Below, in pieces: positions 21,206 to 32,872 of a DNA stretch of 64,000 bases. A program made the position numbers and the translations under genes. Each line of letters starts with the position of its first letter. The first letter of the stretch is position 1. The DNA is from Alphaproteobacteria bacterium (GTDB taxonomy: Bacteria > Pseudomonadota > Alphaproteobacteria > Bin65), in contig JAJEGH010000023.1 in NCBI GenBank assembly GCA_022819985.1, positions 62,001 to 126,000 on the forward strand, written 5' to 3'. The notes under the pieces were generated by a model. It saw nothing but the letters and a program-made list of their open reading frames with translations, was not told the origin of the DNA and did not search any database.

Positions 21206-23312
21206 TCAGCCCTCGATCCGGGAAAAGTCGGCGACGCCGTCCATCACCGCGCGGATGTTGGAAAGCAGCAGCAGGCGGTTCTCGCGCAGGGCGGGATCTT
21301 CGTCGTTGACCGTGACCTCGTCGAAAAACCGGTCAATCGGCTCGCGGAGGGCAGCCAGCGCGGCCATGGCGTCGCCGAACGCTTCCTTCTCAAGCGCCCG
21401 TTGGGCGGACGCCGCCGCCGTATCCAGCGCGCCGGCCAGGCCGGACTCTTCCGGCATTTTCAGCAGACAGGCCGCCGGCGCGCCTTCATAGCTGCGTCCG
21501 TCTTTCTTCTCCTCGATACGCAGGATGTTGGCCGCGCGGCGATAGGCGGTCAGCAGGTTCCCGCCATCGTCCGAGCCCAGTAGTTTGTCCAGCGCCTCGA
21601 CCCGCGCCAGCAGGCGCACGAGATCGTCCTCGTCGCCTTCGGCGAAGACCGCCGAAATCAGGTCGTGGCGCACGCCGCGGTCCCGGAGATGGACCTTCAA
21701 CCGGTCGACGATGAAATCGAAGGCTCCGCTTGCTGCTTCTTCCGGCGCCAAATGGTTATTTACGACCAACTGCCCGGATTCTAATTCGGACGCCCGGATA
21801 GCAGCCTGCTTGAGCAACCAGGCCAAAGACAAACGAAGTTCGTTTTCCATAATCAGGCGGACGACGCCGAGTGCGGCCCTTCGCAAGCCGTAGGGATCGC
21901 GCGATCCGGTCGGCGTCTCACCGATCCACCAGAAGCTAGCGAGCGCTTCGATCTTGTCGGCCAGCGCAACCGCAATAGTAACCGGATCGCTAGGGCAACC
22001 GTCCGACGGTCCCTGAGGTGCATAATGGCCGGCAATAGCATCGGCCACAGCCCCCTCCTCGCCGTCGTTAAGCGCGTAGTAGCGGCCCATGACGCCTTGC
22101 AATTCGGGAAATTCCCCGACCATGCCGGTGGTCAGGTCAGCCTTCGCCAATAGTGCCGCAACTTGAGCCTGATTCATGTCCGCGCCGATGTTCGACGCGA
22201 ATTTCCCGACCAGTTCTTGGATTCGGTGAACCCTTTTGCGCACGCTCCCCAACTTCGCATGGAAGGTAATGCCTTCGAGCGCTTCGACCCGGTCGGCGAG
22301 CGGTGTTTTGCGGTCCTGGTCCCAGAAGAACTGCGCGTCGGCGAGCCGGGCGCGCAGAACGCGCTCGTTGCCGGCGGCGACCGATGTGCCGCCGTCGCCG
22401 GTTTCCATGTCGGCGATGGCGATGAAATGCGGCGCCATTTGTTTGTCGGGGGTTTCAAGCGCGAAATACTTCTGGTGGCTGCGCATCGAGGTGATGAGGA
22501 CTTCGGGCGGCAGGTCCATGAACCCGGCGTCGATCCGGCCGGCCACCGCGACCGGCCATTCGACCAGCCCTGTCACTTCATTCAGAAGAGCTAAATCTTT
22601 CCGAACAAAATAGAATCGATTTGTGGCAAGCGCTTCTTCTTTCGCCGCCTCCTCGATTCGCGCCCGCCGCACGGCCGGATCGACCAGCACGAACGCCTTC
22701 TCCAGCTTTGCCCGATAGTCCGCGGCCGAATCGACGGCGATTTCGTCCGGCGCCAGGAACCGGTGCCCGACCGTCGAGCCGTTGAAGGTCAACGTCGCAC
22801 CGCCGCCGATGCCCAGACTGCCCGGCACCGGGCGGCCGTCGAGAATGCACAGGATATTGTGCAGCGGCCGGACCCAGTGGAAGGCCGAGCCGCCCCAGCG
22901 CATGCTCTTGGGCCAGCCCATCGCCCGGATCGCATCCGTGACGACGCCGCCCAGCGCGTCCGCCGTCGCCGCCCCCTTGCGCTCGATCACGGCGAACCAG
23001 AATTCCGCGCCCTTGACCTCGCGGACCTCGCATCGGTCGAAACTGTCAAAGCCGACCGAGCGCAGGAAGCCGTCGGTCGCCTTGTCCGGCGCGCCGACTC
23101 GCGGCCCCTTGCGTTCCTGGCGGACGTCGGGCTGCCGCTCCGGCAGTCCCGCAACGCTCAGGCCGATGCGGCGCGGCGTCGAGAAGGTCCAGACGTCGCC
23201 ATGTTCGAGCCCGGCCTCCTTCAACCCGCCGGTTATCAGCCGTTCCAGGTCGGCGCGCGCCCGGTCCTGCATGCGGGCCGGGATTTCCTCGGACAGCAGT
23301 TCCAGCAGCAGT

Positions 23313-23320
<8 letters not shown>
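21206..23320 (-). CDS. glyS: Glycyl-tRNA synthetase beta subunit
   Basis: [18 protein letters not shown]...[19 protein letters not shown]...[18 protein letters not shown]; overlaps glyQ. Confidence 0.96.
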
Positions 23321-24266
<946 letters not shown>

Positions 24267-24398
24267 CGGGGATTTCTATTGCGGGAGGGCGGCGGAATTG
24301 TGCGCTGCACTATGGCAAAACCGCCCGTAGGCCGCACGGGTCACGCCGCCGCACGGCGGCCCGGTAAATCTCACGCCAATGGTCTCACGCGGGCGGCC

Positions 24399-24671
24399 TC
24401 ATACCAGCGGGCAGCCGGGCTTGCCGCAGTTTCCCGCAGCGAAGGCGCCGCAGGCGCGGCACTGGATCAGGTCTGCTGTTGACCCGGACGAGGGCGATCC
24501 GGACGAGGGCGATTCGCCGGATTCCGTCGGGCCGCCGCGCGGCCGTCCGGCATCCCGCGAGCCCCAATCGCCGCTGTTGCGGTTGAGCTGGCGCACGATT
24601 TTCGATCCCAGCAGCAGCACGACGACCGCCACGAGGATCAGCAGGATCTTGCCGATGGAAAGGCCGAACAT
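24399..24671 (-). CDS. Small membrane-anchored protein with C-terminal Cys cluster
   Basis: 90 aa; N-terminal TM MFGLSIGKILLILVAVVVLLLGSKIVRQL; CRAC...CGKPGC zinc-ribbon-like tail; duplicated GSPSSGS linker. Confidence 0.6.
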   Translation of the reverse strand: MFGLSIGKILLILVAVVVLLLGSKIVRQLNRNSGDWGSRDAGRPRGGPTESGESPSSGSPSSGSTADLIQCRACGAFAAGNCGKPGCPLV

Positions 24672-24685
24672 CCCGCTCGTCCCGC

Positions 24686-25516
24686 CTACAGCCCGAACCG
24701 GGACCAGAGGGCCCGTTCCTCGACCGCCGCCAACAGCCCGGCGCCCAACGCGACGCCCCACGACTCTGCCGGCGCCCGCTCGCCGGACAGGCCGAAGCGC
24801 CGTTTGAGCCAGCCGCGCCGCTCGCCGACCGGGACGAGGCGCACCTTCTCGCCGAAGCGGTCGCGGCACACCGTCCGCAGATCGCCCAAGGCGTCGACCA
24901 GCCCGAGTTCGAGCGCCTTGCGGCCGGTCCAGAATTCGCCGGTGAACAGGCTGTCGCCTTTCAGCTTCTTGCCGCGCCGGCGCTTGACCAGGTCGATGAA
25001 GCTTTCGTGCATGTCCTTCTGGATGGTCTTGAGATGGGCGATGTCGTCCTCATTTTCCGGCCGGAAGGGATCCAGCATCCCCTTGCGCTCGCCGGCGGTA
25101 TAGACCCGCCGCTCAATGCCGAGCTTCTGTAGCGCCTCGACGAAGCCGAAACCGCCGCTCACCACGCCGATCGACCCGATTATGGAATTGGCGTCGGCAT
25201 AGATCTCGTCGCCGGCGCAGGCCAGCCAGTAGCCGCCCGAGGCCGCCACGTCCTCGACGAACACCAGCACCGGGACGTTCTTCTCGTTAGCGAGATCGCG
25301 GATCCGCCGGTAGATCAGCGCCGACTGGACGGGCGAGCCGCCGGGCGAATTGACCGAGAGGGCGACCGCCTTCAGCCCCTTCGCCGAAAAGGCGCGCTGG
25401 ATTGCGGGCGCAAGCCGCTGGATGGTCATACCGCGCCTGAGCGGCCCGATACCGCCGATCATCCCGTTCAGCCGCAACACCGTAACGGTCGGTTTACGTC
25501 TTCCGAGCCCGAACAA
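24686..25516 (-). CDS. S49 family peptidase (SppA/SohB-like)
   Basis: ALSVNSPGGSPVQSALIYRRIRDLA...VAASGGYWLACAGDEIYADANSIIGSIGVVSGGFGF. Confidence 0.93.
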   Translation of the reverse strand: MFGLGRRKPTVTVLRLNGMIGGIGPLRRGMTIQRLAPAIQRAFSAKGLKAVALSVNSPGGSPVQSALIYRRIRDLANEKNVPVLVFVEDVAASGGYWLACAGDEIYADANSIIGSIGVVSGGFGFVEALQKLGIERRVYTAGERKGMLDPFRPENEDDIAHLKTIQKDMHESFIDLVKRRRGKKLKGDSLFTGEFWTGRKALELGLVDALGDLRTVCRDRFGEKVRLVPVGERRGWLKRRFGLSGERAPAESWGVALGAGLLAAVEERALWSRFGL

Positions 25517-25636
25517 TTCCGCCCCTCGACCCCGTTGCCGGCGCGCCGCACTGCGGCTTGCCTGCAGGTGACGCCCGTAATGTGCAAAGGGAAACGCCGG
25601 AAGGCAATGTGGCGGACTTTCCCCGGAAGCCGACGG

Positions 25637-26368
25637 CTAAAATTCAACGGCGCCGCCGCCGCGCAGAACCGCCTCGGCCGCCGGAGTGAAGCGGCCGTCC
25701 GCCTCGTGCAGCGTCAGGCCGGGCAGCAGCCGCGCCGGGCCTCTGCCGCCTATCCGCGCCCGGACCAGGACCCGCTTGGCGTCCCGGCCCGCCTTCGGCC
25801 ACAGCGGCAGGATCTCCGGCCCGCCGCATCGCGGCGCGAGAGCGGCCAGCAGGTCGTCGAGCCGGGCCGCGGCATAGACGATCGTCACCGTCGCCTTCGG
25901 CCTGCCGAGGCGGCACATCCGGTCCGCCCATTGTGCGATGGGCAGATCGCTTTCGTGACCGGCCAGCGCCTTGCGCGCATCCGGCGGCCGGCCACCCGAT
26001 CCCCCGGCCCAGAAGGGCGGGTTGGACATCAGCCTGTCGAACGGACCGCCGGCGCTTCCGAGACCCCCTGGATCGGCGGCCGCCGTCAGCCGGCCGGCCA
26101 TGCCGTTCGCTTCCGCGTTTTCCAGCGCGAGGCGCCGCAGAGCCGGATCGGGTTCGACGCCGGCCACCGTGGAGTCCGGAACGCGCGCCAGCAGGCACAG
26201 GGCGGCCGCGCCGGCGCCCAGGCCGAGTTCGAACACCCGGTCGCCGGGTCCGGCCGGCACGGCGGCGGCGAGGAAAACCGGATCGATGGCGCTGCGATAG
26301 CCGGATGCCGGCTGCCGGAACCGGATGCGGCCGCCGAGCAGGGCACCTTCGGTGGTGTCAGCCGTCAT
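25637..26368 (-). CDS. SAM-dependent methyltransferase, TrmN6/tRNA1(Val)-like
   Basis: VFELGLGAGAAALCLLARVP motif I; MSNPPFWAGG (NPPF N6-adenine MTase motif). Confidence 0.85.
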   Translation of the reverse strand: MTADTTEGALLGGRIRFRQPASGYRSAIDPVFLAAAVPAGPGDRVFELGLGAGAAALCLLARVPDSTVAGVEPDPALRRLALENAEANGMAGRLTAAADPGGLGSAGGPFDRLMSNPPFWAGGSGGRPPDARKALAGHESDLPIAQWADRMCRLGRPKATVTIVYAAARLDDLLAALAPRCGGPEILPLWPKAGRDAKRVLVRARIGGRGPARLLPGLTLHEADGRFTPAAEAVLRGGGAVEF

Positions 26369-26576
26369 CGCATGCGCCGTCCGCCTCGGAGAGAATCAGG
26401 CGGGCCGCGGCGAAATCCTCCTCCGTCACCATGACCCGGCGCGGGAGAAGAGCAACGCTGCCTTCCAGAACGCTCATATGCAGGTCGAGGACCAGCGGCT
26501 CGATGCCCTCGGCCCGCAGGGCGGCTTCGAGCCACGAGATGAGCACCGGATCCGTCGTCCTGACCAGTTCGCGCAT
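26358..26576 (-). CDS. DUF2007-like small protein
   Basis: MRELVRTTDPVLISWLEAALRAEGIEPLVLDLHMSVLEGSVALLPRRVMVTEEDFAAARLIL. Confidence 0.75.
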   Translation of the reverse strand: MRELVRTTDPVLISWLEAALRAEGIEPLVLDLHMSVLEGSVALLPRRVMVTEEDFAAARLILSEADGACDDG

Positions 26577-26809
26577 CGTTTCCTCCCGGCCGGCCAGGCC
26601 GCAAGCCGCGGCGTTGTCCGGCCTGTCCAACGTTTGCGCAGGCGAAGCATCGCTGCGCTTGTTTGCCGCTTGACCGGATTCCCGGCGCCGGTATCTGATA
26701 ATCCATTCAGCGGTCGCGATTCTTCGCCATAACTGCAAGAATTTCAAGAGGTTATAGAAACGCCCACCGACCGCCGCGAGGCTGCGAACGCCTCCAGGAA
26801 GGAGACTCC

Positions 26810-27865
26810 GTGACGCCAGTCGCGACCCTGCAGCAGAACACCGCGGCGACCGGCTCCGGATTGGCCTCCGCCCCCGATTTTGCCTCTGCCCCGGGGCTGG
26901 ACCGTATCCTCAGGATCGTCGGCGCCGACCTGCAACGGGTCAACCGGGTGGTGCTGGACCGGATGCAAAGCCCGGTCGCGCTGATCCCGGAACTGGCCGG
27001 CCATATCGTCGCCGCCGGCGGCAAACGGCTGCGCCCGGTGCTCACGCTCTCCAGCGCCCGCCTGTGCGGCTATGAGGGCGACCGCCATGTCGAGCTCGCG
27101 GCCTGCGTCGAATTCATCCATACCGCAACGCTGCTGCACGACGACGTGGTCGACGAGAGCGACCTGCGCCGCGGCGTGCCGACGGCGAACGCGGTGTGGG
27201 ACAACAAGGCATGCATCCTGGTCGGGGATTTCCTGTTTTCCCGCGCCTTCGAGATCATGGTCGCGGACGGCTCGCTGAAAGTGCTCCGGACCCTGTCGGC
27301 CGCGTCGGCCACCATCGCCGAGGGCGAGGTCCACCAGCTCGTCACGACCAAAGACCTCTCGACGACGGAAGAGGCCTATCTCCAGGTCATTTCGGCGAAG
27401 ACGGCCAAGCTGTTCGAGGCCGCCGCCCAGGTCGGCGCGATCGTCGCCGGCCAGCCGGAGCCGGCCGAACGAAGCCTCGCCCTCTTCGGCAGGAATATCG
27501 GCATGGCGTTCCAGCTGATCGATGACGTGCTCGACTATTCGGCGCAGCAGGCCACCCTGGGCAAGACGGTCGGCGACGATTTCCGCGAAGGCAAGATCAC
27601 CCTGCCGGTGATCCTCGCCTACCGGCGCGGCGGGCCGGCGGAACGGGAGTTCTGGCGCCGCGCCCTGGAGGAGCAGCGGCTGGAGGACGGCGACCTCGAC
27701 CGGGCGATCGAGCTGATGCATCGCCGCGGCGCGCTGGTGGAGACGGTCGAGCGGGCGCGCCACTACGCCAATTCCGCGCTGCGGTCGCTCGACGGATTCC
27801 CGCGCACGCCGATCCGCGACGCCCTGGGCGACCTCGTCGCGTTCGCCGTGGAGCGGCCATACTGA
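26810..27865 (+). CDS. Polyprenyl synthetase (octaprenyl/decaprenyl diphosphate synthase-like)
   Basis: LLHDDVVDESDLRRG (FARM) and LIDDVLDYS (SARM); GGKRLRPVL. Confidence 0.93.
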   Translation: MTPVATLQQNTAATGSGLASAPDFASAPGLDRILRIVGADLQRVNRVVLDRMQSPVALIPELAGHIVAAGGKRLRPVLTLSSARLCGYEGDRHVELAACVEFIHTATLLHDDVVDESDLRRGVPTANAVWDNKACILVGDFLFSRAFEIMVADGSLKVLRTLSAASATIAEGEVHQLVTTKDLSTTEEAYLQVISAKTAKLFEAAAQVGAIVAGQPEPAERSLALFGRNIGMAFQLIDDVLDYSAQQATLGKTVGDDFREGKITLPVILAYRRGGPAEREFWRRALEEQRLEDGDLDRAIELMHRRGALVETVERARHYANSALRSLDGFPRTPIRDALGDLVAFAVERPY

Positions 27866-27946
27866 ATTCCGGGCGGAAATCGGGCCTTCGGGTCCGCTGC
27901 CGCGGCTTGCACGGGCGCGGGCCGGCCCTTATATAGCGCCCTCGGC

Positions 27947-28023
27947 CGGAGTGTAGCTCAGCCTGGTAGAGCACTGTCTTCGGGAGGCAGGGGCCGGTGG
28001 TTCGAATCCACTCACTCCGACCA
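27947..28023 (+). tRNA. tRNA-Pro (anticodon CGG)
   Basis: CGGAGTG...CACTCCG acceptor stem, GGTTCGAATCC T-arm, anticodon stem CTGTC/GGCAG with loop TTCGGGA, encoded CCA. Confidence 0.95.
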
Positions 28024-28120
28024 ATTTTCCTGCAAGGATGAGCGAATACCCGCGGCCCCCGGCGCCTGCCGCAGGGAGCGCCCGCCGGCCCGCCACCCCC
28101 GGCGAAGCCCGCCCGCGGGC

Positions 28121-28879
28121 CTATCCGACCATGCTGTAGCCGCCGCTGATGCTGAGCACCTGACCGGTGATCCAGCTTGCGCCGCCCGACGCCAGGAACA
28201 CGATGGCCGGCGCCACGTCTTCGGGCTTGCCGATCCGGCGCATCGGATATTGCCGGACGATCTTCTCCCGGTTCTTCTCCAGCCACTCCCGGTCGGTGTG
28301 GGCGGTCTCGACATAGCCCAGCGCAACCGCGTTGACCGTGACGCCGGACGGACCGAATTCCCGCGCCAGCGACTTGGTGAGCGAGAGCACGCCGCCGCGC
28401 GCCGATGTCGTCACCGACAGGAACTTTTCGCCGACCCGCGCCGAATCGCCGGCGAGATTGACGATGCGGCCCCCGCCGCGCTCGACCATGTGGGCGCCGA
28501 CCGTACTGCAGCAATGGATGACGCCGTAGAGGCCGACGTCGATCTGCCGCTTCCAGTCCTCCGGACCGGTCTCCAGGAAACGCTGCGGCACGACGAAGCC
28601 GGCGTTGTTCACCAGCACGTCGATCCGGCCGAAATCGGCGATAATGGCCTCCGTCATGGCCCGGACGGCCTCGAGGTCGGCGATGTCCGCCCGGTAGGCC
28701 CTCGCCGTGCCGCCGCTCCGGGCGATGTCCTCGACGACGGCGGCGGCGGCGTCCGCCGAACGGCTGTAGTTGACCGCCACAGTGGCGCCTTCGGCCGCAA
28801 AAGCGAGCGCGATTTCGCGGCCGACATCCCGGCCGCTGCCGGTAACCAGGGCGACTTTCCCTGCCAGATCAAAATCCAT
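28121..28879 (-). CDS. SDR family oxidoreductase
   Basis: ALVTGSGRDVGREIALAFA; VLVNNAGFV; ITGQVLSISGGYSMVG. Tyr position of the YxxxK motif is not evident. Confidence 0.88.
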   Translation of the reverse strand: MDFDLAGKVALVTGSGRDVGREIALAFAAEGATVAVNYSRSADAAAAVVEDIARSGGTARAYRADIADLEAVRAMTEAIIADFGRIDVLVNNAGFVVPQRFLETGPEDWKRQIDVGLYGVIHCCSTVGAHMVERGGGRIVNLAGDSARVGEKFLSVTTSARGGVLSLTKSLAREFGPSGVTVNAVALGYVETAHTDREWLEKNREKIVRQYPMRRIGKPEDVAPAIVFLASGGASWITGQVLSISGGYSMVG

Positions 28880-31280
28880 GTCGGGGTTCTCCCTCGTTTC
28901 CTTCGGTATTGCGGATCAGGCGGAACAACCGTTCCGGCGTGACCGGCAATTCGTTGATTTGGATGTCCAGCCCCGAAAGGGCGTCGGCCACGGCGTTGGC
29001 GACGGCCGCAGGGGCGCCGATCGTGCCGCCCTCGCCCATGCCCCGGTATCCGCCCAGGGTGGACGGCGATTCGGTATCGAGATGAACCGCCTCGATGTCC
29101 GGGATCTCGGCCGCCGACGGCACGACATAGTCGACGAAGCTCCCGGTCAGGATCTGGCCGCTGTCGTCATGGACCACTTCCTCGAGGAGCGCCGCGCCGA
29201 TGCCCTGGGCGACGCCGCCATGAACCTGCCCGTCCACGATCATCGGGTTGACGACGCGCCCGCAGTCCTCGGCGACGACGTAGCGCCGGACCGCGACGCC
29301 GAAGGTCTGCGGGTCGATCTCGACTTCCGCGATATGGGTCGCCGCCGTCGTCGTGCCGAAAAAGGGGTCGTAGGTCGCGCTGGCGCTGAGATCGAGCGAC
29401 TCGCGGGCCTCCTTCGGGATGCGCCGCATTTCGGTATAGAAGGCACGCGCCAGTTCCCGCAGCGTAATCGACGCGTCGGTCCCGGCGACCGACACGACCC
29501 CGTCGCGCATTTCGATATCGGTTTCGGCGGCCTCCAGGATATGGGACGCCGCCTTGACGACCTGTTCCCTGAGCGAGCGGGCGGAGAGCGTCGCAGCGCC
29601 GCCGGCGAGCACGATGCTGCGGCTGGCGTAGGTCCCGGTGCTGTGCGCCACCGCGGCGCTGTCGCCGTGAACGATATCGACATCCTCGACCCGGACCCCG
29701 AGTTCCTCGGCGACGATCTGGGCGAGTGTCGTCTCCAGGCCCTGGCCATGGGACGCGATACCGAACGCCGCTGTGACCGCGCCGGTGGAATCGATCTCGA
29801 TGGTGGCGCGCTCGGTGCCGGTGTTGATCGGCATGCCCGGCGCCGCCGAGATGCGCGAACCGATGCCGGTCAGCTCGGCGTAGGAGGCGATGCCGATGCC
29901 GACCGACCGGCCGTCGCCGCGCGCCGCCGCCTGTTCGGCCCGCCGCTCCGCATAGCCGAAGCGGTCGAGCGCCATGCGCAGGCAGTCCTGAAAGCCCGCG
30001 CGGTCCCAGACGATGCCAGAGCCGGCCTTGTAGGGAAACTCCTCGTCGCGCACCAGGTTCCGCGCCCGTATCTCCGCCGGGTCGAGCGCCAGCCGCCGCG
30101 CCGCCATATCGACCAGCCGCTCCATGACGAAGGTCGAAACCGGCCGCCCGACGCCGCGATACGGCCCGGTCGGCGTTTTCGACGTCGCGACGGCGCGGAC
30201 CCGCCCGCGGTAGGCCGCAATCCGGTAAGGGCCGGGCAGGAAACTCACCACCTGCACGGGCTCCAGCGACGCGGTCCAGGGATAGATCGAATAGGCGCCG
30301 ATATCGCCGATGACATCGGCCTCCAGCCCGACCATCCGGCCGTCGGCATCCAGCGCCAGCTTCGCCCGGACGATTTCGTCGAAGGCCTGGCTGGTCGCCG
30401 TCAGGTCTTCCATGCGGTCGCCGGTCCATTTGACCGGGCGGCCGAGACGCATGGCGAGGGCGCAGACGACGACCTCTTCCGGATAGAGCGAGGCCTTGGC
30501 GCCGAAGCCGCCGCCGACATCGGGCGCGACGACCCGCAGCCGATGGCCCGGCAGGTCGAAAATCTCGGCCAGCGCGTCGCGCAGCAAGCCCGGCACCTGG
30601 GTCGATCCGTGCAGGGTGAGCGCCTGCCGGCCGGCGTCGTATTCCGCGAGATAGCAGCGGTTCTCGATCGCCGCCGGCGTCTTGCGCCGGATGCGGAAAC
30701 GGTCCTCCACGACGAGCGCGGCGCCAGTCATCGCGCCATCGACATCGCCCCTGGCGAACTCCCGGGCGGCGATCAGATTGGTCCCGGCGTCCTCATGGAG
30801 CAGGACGCGGTCGGCTAAGGCCTCTTCCGGATCGGTTATGTCGGGCAGCGGATCGTAGTCCACGGCGACCAGGGCGGCGGCATCCTCGGCGAGATAGCGG
30901 TCCCCGGCGACCACGGCGGCGACCGGCTCGCCGACATGGCGCACCTTGCCGCGCGCCAGCGGCGCGAATTCGGTCGCGCGATAGTCCGGCATGTTGGAGG
31001 TCGCGCGGATCGGGCGCGCGACGGCGGCGATATCCTCGGCGGTAAAGACGCCCAGAACGCCCGGCGCCTGCCGGGCCTGCGCAGCGTCGATTCCGGCGAT
31101 GCGGGCGTGGGCCCGGTCGCTCCGGCAGAAGGCGACATGGACCGCGCCGGCAGCCTTCCGGTCGTCGGTATAGCTGCCGCGGCCGGTGAGCAGCCGCGGA
31201 TCCTCGCGCCGCTGCACCCGGGCGCCGACGATGCCGGGCCGCGCCGTCCCGGCCGCGCCCGCCGGTGCTCCCGCGCTCAT
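28869..31280 (-). CDS. Xanthine dehydrogenase/CoxL-type molybdopterin-binding large subunit
   Basis: 803 aa; RREDPRLLTGRGSYTDD; GGGFGAKASLYPEE; TGPYRGVGRP form-II-type motif. Confidence 0.93.
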   Translation of the reverse strand: MSAGAPAGAAGTARPGIVGARVQRREDPRLLTGRGSYTDDRKAAGAVHVAFCRSDRAHARIAGIDAAQARQAPGVLGVFTAEDIAAVARPIRATSNMPDYRATEFAPLARGKVRHVGEPVAAVVAGDRYLAEDAAALVAVDYDPLPDITDPEEALADRVLLHEDAGTNLIAAREFARGDVDGAMTGAALVVEDRFRIRRKTPAAIENRCYLAEYDAGRQALTLHGSTQVPGLLRDALAEIFDLPGHRLRVVAPDVGGGFGAKASLYPEEVVVCALAMRLGRPVKWTGDRMEDLTATSQAFDEIVRAKLALDADGRMVGLEADVIGDIGAYSIYPWTASLEPVQVVSFLPGPYRIAAYRGRVRAVATSKTPTGPYRGVGRPVSTFVMERLVDMAARRLALDPAEIRARNLVRDEEFPYKAGSGIVWDRAGFQDCLRMALDRFGYAERRAEQAAARGDGRSVGIGIASYAELTGIGSRISAAPGMPINTGTERATIEIDSTGAVTAAFGIASHGQGLETTLAQIVAEELGVRVEDVDIVHGDSAAVAHSTGTYASRSIVLAGGAATLSARSLREQVVKAASHILEAAETDIEMRDGVVSVAGTDASITLRELARAFYTEMRRIPKEARESLDLSASATYDPFFGTTTAATHIAEVEIDPQTFGVAVRRYVVAEDCGRVVNPMIVDGQVHGGVAQGIGAALLEEVVHDDSGQILTGSFVDYVVPSAAEIPDIEAVHLDTESPSTLGGYRGMGEGGTIGAPAAVANAVADALSGLDIQINELPVTPERLFRLIRNTEGNEGEPRHGF

Positions 31281-31762
31281 GGCCGATCGTCCCCGCGCGC
31301 CGCAGCCGCCTCGCGCACCGCCGCGACGATGTTCGCGTAGCCTGTGCAGCGGCAGAGGTTTCCGGACAGCCCGGCGCGGATTTCCTCATCGGTGGCGAGC
31401 GGATACTTGGCGAGAAGATCGAGCGCCGTCATCAGCATGCCCGGCGTGCAGAAGCCGCATTGCAGGGCATGGTGCCGGCGAAAACTCTCCTGCAGCGGGT
31501 GGAGCGCCCCGATTTCGCCCAGCCCCTCGACCGTGCGGACCGAAGCGCCGTCGCACTGGACCGCGAAGGTCAGGCACGACCGGGCGCTGTCGCCGTCGAG
31601 CAGCACCGTGCAGGCGCCGCAGACGCCGTGTTCGCAGCCGACATGGGTACCGGTCAGCCCCAGGTCTTCGCGCAGGAAGTCCGACAGCAGGCGGCGCGGC
31701 TCGACCTTCCGCTCATGGCGGACGCCGTTGACGGTCAGCGCAATGCTTGTCCGTTCCATCAT
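31277..31762 (-). CDS. CoxS-type (2Fe-2S)-binding small subunit
   Basis: GTHVGCEHGVCGACTVLLDG and QCGFCTPGMLMT...LSGNLCRCTGYANIV. Confidence 0.95.
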   Translation of the reverse strand: MMERTSIALTVNGVRHERKVEPRRLLSDFLREDLGLTGTHVGCEHGVCGACTVLLDGDSARSCLTFAVQCDGASVRTVEGLGEIGALHPLQESFRRHHALQCGFCTPGMLMTALDLLAKYPLATDEEIRAGLSGNLCRCTGYANIVAAVREAAAARGDDRP

Positions 31763-32634
31763 GCCGCTCCGCCACCGGCGCGGGCCCAGGCATCGCCCAG
31801 GGCGCGTCCGGCAAGGATGCCCGCCAGATGGCGCCGGTAATCGGCCGACGCGTGCAGGTCGTCGTCCGGGTCGACGGCGTTGCGCAGGGCGTCGATGGCC
31901 GCGGCGACCGCGTCGGGCTCGAAACCGGTGCCGGTCAGCAGCGCTTCGGCGGCCGCCGCCCGTACCGGCGTTTCTCCGACACCGAACAGCGCGATCCTGA
32001 CCTCCGCCGCCCTGCCGGCCGATCCGGTCACGGTCGCCGCGGCGCCAGCCAGCGCGAAATCGCCGTGCCGGCGCGCGAATTCGCGGAAGCCCCACCCGGT
32101 GCCCGGCGGCAGCAGCGGAAAATCGATGCGCGTGACGATTTCGCCATCTTCGAGCGCGGTCCACAGCGCGCCTTCGAAAAACGCGCCGGCCTCAACGATG
32201 CGTTCGCCGTTGCGGCGCGCCACATGGATCCGGGCGTCCAGCAGCACCGCCATCGCGGGCAGTTCCGCCGCCGGGTCGGCGTGGCACAGGCTGCCGCCGA
32301 TGGTCCCGCGGTTGCGGATCGCGAGATGCGCAACATGGGTCATGGCCGCAGCGAGGACCGGGAAGCGGTCGCGGATCAGCGGCGAGGTTTCGAGGGCGCG
32401 GTGCCGGGTCAGGGCGCCGATGCGGACATGGCCGTCGGCTTCCCCGATCGCGTCGGGCGGCGCGATCCTGCGGATATCGACCAGCACCGCCGGGCTGACC
32501 AGGCGGAAATTCATCATCGGCACGAGGCTCTGGCCGCCGGCGATCGGCCGGGCGTCGTCACCGTATTCGGCCAGCCGGGCCGTCGCCTCCTCGACCGATT
32601 CGGCCGCAACATATTCGAACGCCGGCGGTTTCAT
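31759..32634 (-). CDS. CoxM-type FAD-binding medium subunit
   Basis: MKPPAFEYVAAESVEEATARLAEYGDDARPIAGGQSLVPMMNFR; IRNRGTIGGSLCHADPAAELPA. ATGA overlap with the CoxS ORF. Confidence 0.94.
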   Translation of the reverse strand: MKPPAFEYVAAESVEEATARLAEYGDDARPIAGGQSLVPMMNFRLVSPAVLVDIRRIAPPDAIGEADGHVRIGALTRHRALETSPLIRDRFPVLAAAMTHVAHLAIRNRGTIGGSLCHADPAAELPAMAVLLDARIHVARRNGERIVEAGAFFEGALWTALEDGEIVTRIDFPLLPPGTGWGFREFARRHGDFALAGAAATVTGSAGRAAEVRIALFGVGETPVRAAAAEALLTGTGFEPDAVAAAIDALRNAVDPDDDLHASADYRRHLAGILAGRALGDAWARAGGGAA

Positions 32635-32872
32635 CTGCCCTCGCCGCGATGTGCCTCTGGCGCAATTCGGGAGATCGCTAAGGGGGGAATCCCGAAACCG
32701 ATTGTCGCGGATCGGGAGCATCCGTATCGACCGAAGCGATGTCGCACGCCGGGCCGCACGCCCCCCGGCGCGATTGCGCCTTGAACCGGACCCGGACCGG
32801 ACCCGATAATCCGCCTCCGCCCGCCGCCCAGGATGAGGGATCGGGCCCGAACCACCGCACGACGGGACGAGC

